64,000 bases of DNA from an uncultured Prolixibacteraceae bacterium (GTDB lineage Bacteria; Bacteroidota; Bacteroidia; Bacteroidales; Prolixibacteraceae): positions 62,001-126,000 of the forward strand of contig CALGIG010000052.1 of NCBI GenBank assembly GCA_937915865.1, written 5' to 3'. Below the pieces are notes generated by a model, which was given only the letters and a program-made list of their open reading frames with translations, had not been told where the DNA came from and searched no databases. The translations under genes and the position numbers were made by a program. How positions within the stretch are numbered: the stretch's first letter is position 1; every line of letters starts with the position of its first letter. This document shows, piece after piece, positions 26,110 through 34,400 of the stretch.

Positions 26110-26247
26110 ACCTCCGGATATGTTACGACCTTCGCAACCGCTGGTACTGATTTGGCAATCAGCACTTCTTAATTGTGAATCTGTGATCCGGAACTAAAAA
26201 GTGCCAATTGTAAATTGGCGCTAGCATTTACCATTCTTACTCATATC
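26110..26247. repeat. Island repeat, copy C
   Basis: Begins cctccggatatgttacgacc like copy B. The core at 26181-26222 differs from A and B at one base. It runs into copy D of a second repeat type about 16 bp later and sits upstream of the TonB-like gene. Confidence 0.9.
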
Positions 26248-26262
26248 ACGTCGGGTGCGGTG

Positions 26263-26342
26263 TATCAAGCTTGCCGGGATATAGATCAATCTTGCCTTAG
26301 GCGAGACTGGGCGCTGCACGCCGCTCAGAGTCCTATTTATTA
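26263..26342. repeat. Second island repeat, copy D
   Basis: 80-bp element aligned without gaps to copy E (27180-27259), eight mismatches by eye. It contains the hairpin-forming gccttaggcgag / actgggcgct section. It lies 48 bp downstream, in gene direction, of the HEPN stop codon. Confidence 0.85.
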
Positions 26343-26390
26343 TAGCCAGGCTATTATTTTTGTATCATGTTTTCAATCATCGAGATGAAA

Positions 26391-26744
26391 TTACACAACT
26401 GGCTCAAAATAAGGTTCTACATTGTCTTTGTGAAAATCGAATAAATCGTCATAATCTCCTTTTTGTCTCCAAGTGAACAATTGAGAATACATTTTACCGT
26501 ATTTTGAGTCAATCTTGCCAGTCTTGATGAAATACTCCGAAAAGTTTGATTTTGCCCCGTTATGGGTTGTTGGTTTTAAGTCAGAGTCGAGTAGAAGAGC
26601 CATTACTGCATAATAAGCCGAATAATACAATCTGTTAATTGTCGAATTCCATTTTTCCCTTTCTGCAAGAATTGATGCATCGTCATAGGTGTCTTTAGCC
26701 CTGGCAATTCCATAATTAATCAAATCATTTTTTGTTCCGGTCAT
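26391..26744 (-). CDS. HEPN-domain protein of an MNT/HEPN toxin-antitoxin pair
   Basis: 117-aa all-helical HEPN-family protein (RLYYSAYYAVMALLLD, then THNGAKSNFSEYFIKTGKI, and WRQKGDYDDLFDF near the C-terminus). In MNT/HEPN systems the HEPN partner is usually a toxic RNase, with the nucleotidyltransferase as antitoxin. The canonical R-x4-6-H catalytic motif is not visible; RQKGDYDD takes its place. RNase activity should therefore not be assumed. Its start overlaps the nucleotidyltransferase stop by 4 bp (ATGA), indicating one operon with coupled translation. Confidence 0.82.
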   Translation of the reverse strand: MTGTKNDLINYGIARAKDTYDDASILAEREKWNSTINRLYYSAYYAVMALLLDSDLKPTTHNGAKSNFSEYFIKTGKIDSKYGKMYSQLFTWRQKGDYDDLFDFHKDNVEPYFEPVV

Positions 26745-27061
26745 TTTAGCCTAATTCCTTCTCTTTGAATATTTTCGTATAATGAGGTAATCGAGTAGTT
26801 TGAATTCCAGTCATTTTTTGAGTAAATTAATGGCGAAAAAATTTCTCCTGTTTTTAATTCCAATTCATAGAATTCATCCATAAATTTAGTCTCAAAGTCA
26901 AACGACACATTTGCAGAATTGAGCAGAATCAGCAAATCCCAATCAGAAAGTTTTTTTGCATTTCCTCGTGCTTGGGAACCATACAAATAAACTTCTGAAT
27001 CAGGTGCGTTTTTGTCAACGACCATTTTTATCATCTGTAATATTTGCTCTTTTTTACTCAT
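26741..27061 (-). CDS. Minimal nucleotidyltransferase (MNT), antitoxin partner of HEPN
   Basis: 106-aa polymerase-beta-type nucleotidyltransferase. The motif GSQARG followed by DWD (G-S-x10-D-x-D) is intact, so metal and NTP binding are likely. Members of this class neutralise the HEPN partner by adding AMP to it; that is known for related pairs and inferred here. It is the first gene of the two-gene operon. A TATCTTTG box lies only 4 bp before the ATG, suggesting a very short or absent leader. Confidence 0.87.
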   Translation of the reverse strand: MSKKEQILQMIKMVVDKNAPDSEVYLYGSQARGNAKKLSDWDLLILLNSANVSFDFETKFMDEFYELELKTGEIFSPLIYSKNDWNSNYSITSLYENIQREGIRLK

Positions 27062-27065
27062 AAAA

Positions 27066-27073
27066 CAAAGATA
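27066..27073 (-). promoter_or_regulatory. -7 box of the MNT/HEPN operon
   Basis: Minus-strand TATCTTTG, an exact TAnnTTTG match, 4 bp before the MNT ATG. If it is used with a start point about 7 nt on, the mRNA would start at or inside the start codon, so either the transcript is leaderless or translation starts further in. Confidence 0.4.
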
Positions 27074-27179
27074 ATGATTTTTGATATTGCGTCAGTTTGT
27101 TTTTTCAAGCTTGGTGTTAACGGACACTTACAAGTTATTGTTGCGGATTTCGAAGAGCGTCAGTCCCGAGAAGCGGGCG

Positions 27180-27259
27180 TATTGAGCTTGCCGGGATATA
27201 GTTCAATCTCGCCTAAGGCGAGACTGGGCGCTGCACGTCGCTCATATTCCTATTTATTA
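27180..27259. repeat. Second island repeat, copy E
   Basis: 80-bp partner of copy D. The palindrome ctcgcctaaggcgag (about 27208-27222) is perfect here. It lies 26 bp downstream, in gene direction, of the PIN-domain stop codon. Confidence 0.85.
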
Positions 27260-27285
27260 CCTGCTGGGCTTTTTATTTTTTTGTT

Positions 27286-27792
27286 TTAAATAAATTGGCA
27301 AGTAAAGCGAATATTAACTTCTTGTATAAACTTAAAATCATTGATACAACGAACATTCATGTTCTCACAAACATTTGGAATCTTAATTTTATCAGAATTT
27401 GCGGCAGTAACTTTTTCTTCTTTAGTTACAACGCAAGCATTTTCACTCATTGCATAAGCAATTACCCAAGGGTCTGCTAAAGAACGTTGCTTAACACTAT
27501 CAACAAGAAATCTATGAGAAGGATTTGCTGAAAAAATAGAACTCAAACATTTGGTAACTGATTCATTTAGATTGTAAACGGGGATTTTACTCGTTTTCAA
27601 CCAAGCTGAAAGCTCATCTTCTGTTCGAGTAATTTCAACAAAGACTTCCTTTGGTATAAATATTCTATTTTCTAAACCTAATTGATTCAACAATTCCCAA
27701 TATGATGGACATATACTTGGAGAATAATATTTTTGCCAAGCCTGTATTAAGACATTTGTATCCAAACAATATTTTTGCGGTTGATTACTCAT
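27286..27792 (-). CDS. DUF4411-type PIN-domain nuclease, putative toxin
   Basis: 168-aa PIN-like protein. The N-terminal YCLDTNVLIQAW gives the first PIN aspartate; further acidic positions follow in FVEITRTEDELSAWL and LADPWVIAYAM, and VVTKEEKV completes the fold. This arrangement matches the DUF4411 group, which commonly sits behind an XRE/ImmA gene. It probably acts as an RNase toxin, with the upstream gene as antitoxin or regulator (inference). Start overlaps the upstream stop by 4 bp (ATGA). Confidence 0.83.
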   Translation of the reverse strand: MSNQPQKYCLDTNVLIQAWQKYYSPSICPSYWELLNQLGLENRIFIPKEVFVEITRTEDELSAWLKTSKIPVYNLNESVTKCLSSIFSANPSHRFLVDSVKQRSLADPWVIAYAMSENACVVTKEEKVTAANSDKIKIPNVCENMNVRCINDFKFIQEVNIRFTCQFI

Positions 27793-28961
27793 GCGTTGAT
27801 AAAGGCTTCAAGTTTAGGAAAATTATTTAGCTGAGTATTCAATAATCTGCTAGCCGTTGTAGGTTCAATACTACCACCTCGAAAAGCATCTAATACAACC
27901 TGTGTAAAAAGAAAACTATTTTTATTAACAAGAAGTCTAAAATAATCAGGACCACCTTTTTGTTTTTTTTGTTTAGCTTTTTTCTCCTCTTCCCTTTTCA
28001 AAAAAGCTTTAAACTCTATATCAGCCGTAGCTTTTAATTGACGATATTTATTTAAAGAAATCTGGTTTAAATTATATGCTCGAACTAATAATGCAAAAGT
28101 ACTAACACCTAAAGCCTTTGAAGTTTTAAATATATTAGCAAATGAATCAAAAGTTTTATTATCAATTTCATTCATTATAGAAACTGGCATAAGAGCATTT
28201 GAAGCCACTTCATTACAAAACAACTCAATTGGATGTAATGATTCTTTATTACTCAAACCAGACTCAATCTCATTTGAAATACCAGATTCAGCAATCCATA
28301 TATGTGCAAGCTCATGAACTAATGTAAAAAGTTGAGGAGCATTCCAGTCATCAGAATTAACAAAAATAAAAGGAGCGTATTTGTCAGCTACAGAAAAGCC
28401 TTGTAATTCCTCATTATTCAACAACAATCTCGAATGAATAAAGCTTGTTCGAGATATGAAAATTCCTTTCGCTTCGGCTTTATTAATCCATTCTTTTATG
28501 GGATTGTCAGAAACATAATGTAACGGTGAAATTTGAAGCGTCTGTAATATATCATTTGCAACCAAGATCGGATTTGAGCTTACATTGTATTTACCAACAA
28601 ATGACAACGGTTCTTCTTCATTTTCTTGATAGACATCACTAATCCATGCTTGTTTTTGCTGTATTTCACGAATAATAAATATAGAAGCCGTGCTTAATGG
28701 CTCTGAATTAGGTTTACGAAAATCTTGCAATGGCTTAAAGTCTCGCGGAACCTCAGGCAAGAAAAAAAGAGCAAAAGGTCTTCTATAAGCTTTGGCAAGC
28801 GTTTCCGCTTGCCTAATCGTCGGATGAGCTTCTCCTTCTTCCCATTCTTTCAATCGTTCAGGCTCAACAGGGACTTTTGCAGCAGCAACCTCCAAGGATA
28901 TCCGTGCGGATTCCCTTGCCCATTTGAGCACTTTTGGAGTTATGTATGCCTTGTCTGCCAT
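27789..28961 (-). CDS. XRE-HTH plus ImmA/IrrE metallopeptidase, partner of the PIN protein
   Basis: 390-aa fusion. An N-terminal XRE-like helix-turn-helix (about 7-60; ISLEVAAAKVPVEPERLKEWEEGEAHPTIRQAETLAKAYRRP) is followed by an ImmA/IrrE zinc-peptidase domain with H216-E-L-A-H220 and the downstream ELFCNEVASNALMP segment. A C-terminal Lys/Glu-rich helix and a further small domain follow (to 390). It probably represses the operon and antagonises the PIN toxin; whether peptidase activity relieves repression, as with ImmA, is inference. First gene of the two-gene operon. Confidence 0.88.
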   Translation of the reverse strand: MADKAYITPKVLKWARESARISLEVAAAKVPVEPERLKEWEEGEAHPTIRQAETLAKAYRRPFALFFLPEVPRDFKPLQDFRKPNSEPLSTASIFIIREIQQKQAWISDVYQENEEEPLSFVGKYNVSSNPILVANDILQTLQISPLHYVSDNPIKEWINKAEAKGIFISRTSFIHSRLLLNNEELQGFSVADKYAPFIFVNSDDWNAPQLFTLVHELAHIWIAESGISNEIESGLSNKESLHPIELFCNEVASNALMPVSIMNEIDNKTFDSFANIFKTSKALGVSTFALLVRAYNLNQISLNKYRQLKATADIEFKAFLKREEEKKAKQKKQKGGPDYFRLLVNKNSFLFTQVVLDAFRGGSIEPTTASRLLNTQLNNFPKLEAFINA

Positions 28962-29097
28962 ATAACCAATACTATCTTTGGTTCAAAATTAATCCAAATA
29001 TTATAAAACTGTCATCTGAATGAAGAGATTTCACAAATATATTCTAAAAGCTGTAATGTTCTGTTCGTGAGCGATTTTAGCCTTGCAGGTAACACTG

Positions 29098-29120
29098 TAT
29101 ATCCACAGAGTGTGGATATA
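29098..29120. promoter_or_regulatory. Perfect 10-bp palindrome upstream of the XRE/PIN operon
   Basis: tatatccaca-gag-tgtggatata, 137 bp before the XRE start. No T-run. It could be an operator for the XRE protein or a leftover of another repeat. The rest of 28962-29578 holds no credible gene; 29435-29474 (accccgcatgtcgg, then gcgtgaggggcc) looks like a fragment of another repeat family. Confidence 0.4.
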
Positions 29121-29578
29121 TCCGCATTACCCCGAGTGGGATGTATTCGTTAAAACACTGATTGTGTGAAATGTATCTAATTCGTGTTTCATTGTCGATA
29201 GTAATTAGGTTGAGTTTATAAATGAATCGCCTTGAATTGAGAATCAGCCTCAAGCTTCGTAATCAAATTTATGATATTCACTCTAAAAATCAAATATATC
29301 CAACTGATTTTGTGCCTGATCTAAACTTTTTTTTCTTCACCGTAATCATCAATTTCTTCCCTGCAATCATCAATTCCCGTCGATGAATTCCCGATTTAGT
29401 GATGCGAATTATTAAATGTAGTACTTCGTTTTTAGCTTACCCCGCATGTCGGCAAGGGCGTGAGGGGCCAGGTAATAAAATCACCAGGTTTGTTGAAAAT
29501 AGTATTAAATGTATTTCTAATAATTATCCTAAAAAATCCTTTAATTTGCCTGACTGTATTCACTTGCCCTATTATTTG

Positions 29579-30172
29579 ATGAACTCAACAACATCTGATA
29601 TTTTAAAAAAAGAAAAGTTACTTTTCCTTGAATTCCAGCAAGGTAATTCAGCTTTTTTCGATTATTTTTTTGATAAATATTATCAGGGACTTTGTGTTTA
29701 TGCCTATCGTTTATTAAAATCGGAGACCGAAGCTGAAGATTTGGTGCAAGATTTTTTTGTTCGTATACTTGAAAATAGGAAACATATTTTTATCGATTCG
29801 AGCGTTAAATCCTATTTTATCCGTTCTGTTCATAACCGGTGCCTCGATATACTCGACCACCGAAAGGTGAAAGTATCTCACGAACAATTTCACCTCAAAA
29901 TGGCAAATGATGATGTTTGGCAGGAATACCCACTTCTAGACAATGAACTAACGCAACAAATAGAAAAGGCCATTAAAAATTTGCCCGACAGTATTCGTGA
30001 TACATTTCTCCTGAATCGTTTCGACGGATTGAGTTATCAACAAATTGCCACTCAGCAAAATGTATCGGTAAAAACAATCGAATACCGTATCAGTAAAGCG
30101 CTTACTTTACTCCGCAGGGAGCTTGGCGACTACTTGGTTGTGCTCCTAATTTTTGGAAAAATAAATTTTTAA
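29579..30172 (+). CDS. ECF sigma factor (FecI-like), locus 3
   Basis: 197-aa sigma-70 ECF factor. Region 2: FDYFFDKYYQGLCVYAYRLLKSETEAEDLVQDFFVRILENR. Region 4: LSYQQIATQQNVSVKTIEYRISKALTLLRREL. The frame is open upstream to 29399, but those residues cross a repeat-like sequence (AYPACRQGREGPG) and do not resemble a sigma factor, so I start at the ATG at 29579 (MNSTTSDILKK). It is followed after 63 bp by its FecR partner. Third sigma/anti-sigma/SusCD unit. Confidence 0.87.
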   Translation: MNSTTSDILKKEKLLFLEFQQGNSAFFDYFFDKYYQGLCVYAYRLLKSETEAEDLVQDFFVRILENRKHIFIDSSVKSYFIRSVHNRCLDILDHRKVKVSHEQFHLKMANDDVWQEYPLLDNELTQQIEKAIKNLPDSIRDTFLLNRFDGLSYQQIATQQNVSVKTIEYRISKALTLLRRELGDYLVVLLIFGKINF

Positions 30173-30235
30173 AAAAAGCTTCTGTTGGTTTAGGGTGGCC
30201 GAACTCTATCCCGTCATATAAAAGCAGTAAACAAA

Positions 30236-31300
30236 ATGGAAATACACGAAAACATACCCGAATTTTTATTGGCTTATCTTTCCGGACAAGCCGATATCGA
30301 ACAGGAAAAGCTCGCTAAACAGTGGCTCGATTATCCTGAAAATGCTGAATTGTTCAGGCAATTAACGCAGATCAACAGTCTGGTCTCCGATTTAGGAATG
30401 CTCAATCGTTTCGATGTTCAAAAAGGCAGGCAACAGGTACTGCATAAATATAAAGCTAACCGGGTAAAAGTTGTTTTGTCATGGATACAACGCGTGGCAG
30501 CAATCCTTTTTATCCCTGTTTTATTAAGCGGTGTATGGTTTTTTCTGAAGCAGAACGAATTAAGCAAAGAACTAAACGTATTGACGGTAAATCAGGAAGT
30601 TATTACGCAACCTGGCACTAAATCTCATTTATTTTTACCCGATAGTACCGAAGTATGGCTTAATTCCTCCAGCGTTTTACATTTTCCTTCTGTTTTTCGA
30701 GGTAACGAGCGCCGGATAAGCCTCCAGGGAGAAGCAATATTTAAAGTATTTAAGAATAAGCAAAAACCATTCATTGTTAGTACCAGCGCTATGGATATTG
30801 AAGCTGTTGGTACTGAGTTTAATGTGTCGTCATATTCCGGAGATTTAAAGCTATCAACTACATTGGCCGAAGGAAAAGTGAAAATTACCGACAAGGCTGA
30901 TGCATCAAAAGTTATTTTCCTCAATCCGGGGAAACAGGTAACCTACAATACATCGAACAAAACATATAAAACCGAGAATGTTCGTGTTGAAGATGTAATT
31001 GCCTGGCGTGATGGTATTTTAATCTTCAATGAAACACCGTTTTATGAAGTGGTTGCCAAACTGGGCCGGTGGTTTAATGCCGATATTCAAATTAGCGATA
31101 AGGAAATAGCAAATTATCGTTTTACGGGCACTTTTACCAGCGAAAGCCTCGATCAGGTGCTTGATTTATTAACCATGTCGACACCCATTACTTATACAAG
31201 CAGCAAACGAGAAATTTTGAGCGATAAAACATACTCGAAACAGGAGATAAAAATTTGGTGCAAACCAACTCGAAAATTAATCAAAAAGGAAAAAATATAG
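30236..31300 (+). CDS. FecR-family anti-sigma factor, locus 3
   Basis: 354-aa protein: cytoplasmic helices (about 1-80), one membrane span (about 84-106, RVAAILFIPVLLSGVWFFL), FecR domain (about 120-215; QPGTKSHLFLPDSTEVWLNSSSVLHFP, then SLQGEAIFKVFKNKQKPFIVSTSAMDIEAVGTEFNVSSY) and a C-terminal DUF4974-like region (about 258-325; LIFNETPFYEVVAKLGRWFNADIQI). Its lysine-rich tail (KPTRKLIKKEKI) is slightly longer than in the other three FecR proteins. It links the adjacent sigma factor to the STN domain of the downstream SusC. Confidence 0.9.
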   Translation: MEIHENIPEFLLAYLSGQADIEQEKLAKQWLDYPENAELFRQLTQINSLVSDLGMLNRFDVQKGRQQVLHKYKANRVKVVLSWIQRVAAILFIPVLLSGVWFFLKQNELSKELNVLTVNQEVITQPGTKSHLFLPDSTEVWLNSSSVLHFPSVFRGNERRISLQGEAIFKVFKNKQKPFIVSTSAMDIEAVGTEFNVSSYSGDLKLSTTLAEGKVKITDKADASKVIFLNPGKQVTYNTSNKTYKTENVRVEDVIAWRDGILIFNETPFYEVVAKLGRWFNADIQISDKEIANYRFTGTFTSESLDQVLDLLTMSTPITYTSSKREILSDKTYSKQEIKIWCKPTRKLIKKEKI

Positions 31301-31329
31301 CCTATGAATTGAAAATGCACGTAAACGAA

Positions 31330-31382
31330 TCAGGGCAGTTCCCCAACTGCCCTGAAATTCGATAACCGTCTGAATCACGGTT
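31330..31382 (+). promoter_or_regulatory. fecR-susC leader hairpins, locus 3
   Basis: Perfect 11-bp stem tcagggcagtt (31330-31340) / aactgccctga (31345-31355) with loop cccc, then a second hairpin aaccgt-ctgaatc-acggtt (31364-31382). No T-run follows the first stem; the second is followed by taaattttt. The first ends 66 nt before the susC ATG. Confidence 0.65.
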
Positions 31383-31421
31383 AAATTTTTAATTTATTAA
31401 ATCAAAAAGTTATTCAAACGT

Positions 31422-34400
31422 ATGAAAAAAAACCGAAATCACCTATGGGATGATGAGATTCGTCATTCAATGGAAAAAATTTTTACTGTTATGAAGCTTA
31501 CAGTTATCATCTGTCTTCTGGTTATTACTCAGGCTTTTGCCCTGAAGTCTTATTCACAGCGAACTTTAATAAATCTGAAAATGACCAATGTCTCGATTAA
31601 AGAAGTTTTGCGTGAAATTGAAGATAAAAGTGATTTTTATTTCTTGTATAATAACGACCTGATTGATGTGGACCGGAAGGTAAACATTGAAGTCAAAAAT
31701 GAGAAAATTCAGGATGTGCTTACACAGCTATTTTCTGATCAAAGCATCAATTTTATGGTTAAGGAACGGCAGATTGTATTATCTCCGTCTCTTTCAGAAA
31801 CTGGATATAATGCAGTTCAGCAAAAATTGAAAGCAGTTTCAGGAAAAGTTACCGATCAGTCGGGGGCGCCATTGCCCGGTGCTTCCGTAGTGGTTAAGGG
31901 GACAATTAATGGAACAATAACCGATGCCAATGGGAATTACACATTAGCTAATGTACCTGTTGATGCAGTACTCCAATTTACTTTTGTGGGGATGAAGAGT
32001 GAAGAGGTTAAAATATCTGGAAAAAATACGATCAATGCTGTTTTACAGGAAGAATCGGTAGGAATTGACGAAGTCGTTGCTATTGGATACGGAACAGCCA
32101 AAAAGAGGGAAACTGTTGGCGCAATTTCCAAAATTGGAGGAGATGAGATTACAAAATTGCCAACGACTTCAATATCTCAATCATTGCAAGGGATGGCTGC
32201 CGGTGTTAATGTTACCAATACAGGTGGTGGAACTCCGGGCGCCGGAAACCAAATTAATATCAGGGGGTTAAAGTCAATAAGCCTGAGTTCCGACCCGCTC
32301 TGGATTGTCGATGGAGTTCCAATTTTCACTTCCTCTGATGCTTTGGCAGTGAATGGTGTACGGGCCGCTTCTCCCATATCGATGTTAAATCCTAACGATA
32401 TTGCGTCAATTGAAGTATTGAAGGATGCTGCTGCAACAGCCATTTATGGAAACAGGGCTTCGGGTGGTGTAATTATAATTACTACAAAATCGAGTAAAAA
32501 GAAAGAAACAGATGTGGCTGTAAATTACGACGGAGGTATTTCTGAACTACCATTTACGCAAACTTCAGTTTTTACGAATAATATTGAGTATATGGCTATT
32601 CGCGATGAAGCCATGAAAAATACAGGAGGTACAGATTTTCAACCATCGTTTTTCGGACAACAATTTCCAAATGATCCAGGATTTACCAGAGAGATGGCGT
32701 TGAATACCAATACCGACCACTTGTCGGCTATGGCCCAAACTGCTCATTTTCACCAGGTAGGGTTATCTGCCAATAAAGGTTTCGATACAGGAGGCATGCT
32801 TTTTTCGCTGAGCTACAGAGACGAAGAAGGCGTTTTGCGCCATAACGACTTAAAACGTCTAACAGCAAGGTTTAGCACCAATTTTAAACTTATTGATTTT
32901 CTTGAATTAGGTGCAAGCGCTAATATCATGTATATGGAAACAAATGGCGTTCGAACAGGTTATGGAAAATTAGCCGGTGGTTGGGACCAATGGTTCCAGA
33001 TGGCTCCATTTTTTAAACTATATGACCCGACAAGCGCTTCGGGATACTGGTTCCCCGAAAGTGGTTATAATGCTGCAGCCTATCACGACCCCAAATTAAT
33101 CAGGAACAATAGCGGCGAATTTCGTACACTTGCCAATACATACATGAAGGTTGATCTTCCGGTTAAAGGATTAACGATAAGGGGTGAGGCTGGTACTGAT
33201 GTAACTTATACCAATAGCTCATACTGGCGCTCGGGTTTACTTTCTCCAACTAACTTAAGCGAAGCTCAGGAAAAGGCAGTTAACCGTGCTGTTTTTACAT
33301 GGAATGGGGTTATTAATTACAACCGCACTTTTGCTGATATTCATAGTGTAAATATTACCGCAGGAGGTGAAGCAACCAAAAATTACAGTTATTATCGTTC
33401 GGCAAGCGGACAAAATGTAGCCACAGGTTATCCTGAATTAATTAATCCGGATAAATCGATGGCGATGACTGCCGATGGTCACCGAGGTAACGATCTTTCA
33501 ATGGCCGGTTTCTTTTTTAGAGGGAACTATTCGTACAAAGGGAAATACATTTTCAATGGGAGCATTCGTTACGACGGGCACTCAGCGCTTAGTAAAGATA
33601 ACCGGTGGGCTAGCTTTTCCGCAGCCGGTTTGGGTTGGACCATCAGTGAAGAAAATTTCATGAAAGGAATAAAGTGGCTAAGCACATTAAAACTCAGGGG
33701 AAGCTATGGTACTACCGGAAACACCAATATGACTTCGGACATGCTTATCATGACCTGGAGTATTCTTAACGACCGCCATTGGGGAGGCTCAACCATTACT
33801 TCGAGCCAGAACTGGGGACCTTCGGGCAGTTCCGATTTAAAATGGGAAACCACCACTTCTTATGATTTTGGATTTGACTTTGGTCTTTTCAGAGACAGAA
33901 TCAATGGTTCGTTTGCAGTTTATGTTCAGGATATTAAAGACCTGATTATGAAATGTCAGGTTCCTCCATCAATAGGTTATCACAATGCCTACAACTGGAA
34001 AAACGTTGGCGACCTTCAGAACAAGGGAGTTGAATTTAATATCTCATCGGTAAATATTAATTCTAAAAGCGGATTTCGCTGGACTTCTGACTTTAATTTT
34101 AGTACCAATAAAAATGAAATCAAACGGCTGAATGATGAAGAAAAAGGGAAAGGTGCCGTTCAGGATAACATTTATATAAGGAAAGAAGGTGAATCATTAA
34201 ATACTTATTATTTACCTAAATATACGCATATAAACACAGAAAATGGCCTTTATATGGAGGACGAATTGGATAAAGACAAATGGAACAACGAGTATGTAAC
34301 CGTTTCAACCGGGAAGCAAATACCAATGATTGGTACTAACCCGGGCAACAATAAATTTATCCATTCGGGAAAAACACCTCAGCCCAAATGGTATGGTGGT

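Noticed and set aside
25938..26165. 75-codon minus-strand frame overlapping the TonB-like start
   Set aside because: Its first third lies in island repeat copy C, no family is visible, and the end only happens to overlap the next ATG. Kept as untranslated leader unless conserved.
24247..27259. Island repeats as classical integron attC sites
   Set aside because: Module order and orientation fit, but I could not find consistent RYYYAAC/GTTRRRY ends at the repeats and there is no integron integrase in the window. Only a cassette-like layout is claimed.
28725..29006. 93-codon plus-strand frame at the XRE gene start
   Set aside because: Fully explained as a shadow of the XRE-ImmA/IrrE gene on the other strand.
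29399..29578. 60-residue N-terminal extension of sigma factor 3
   Set aside because: The added residues cross a repeat-like sequence and resemble no sigma region; the ATG at 29579 gives a normal ECF length.
30625..30924. Antisense frames inside fecR, susC, GH2 and other genes
   Set aside because: They lie opposite strongly supported coding regions and show no domain or start signals.
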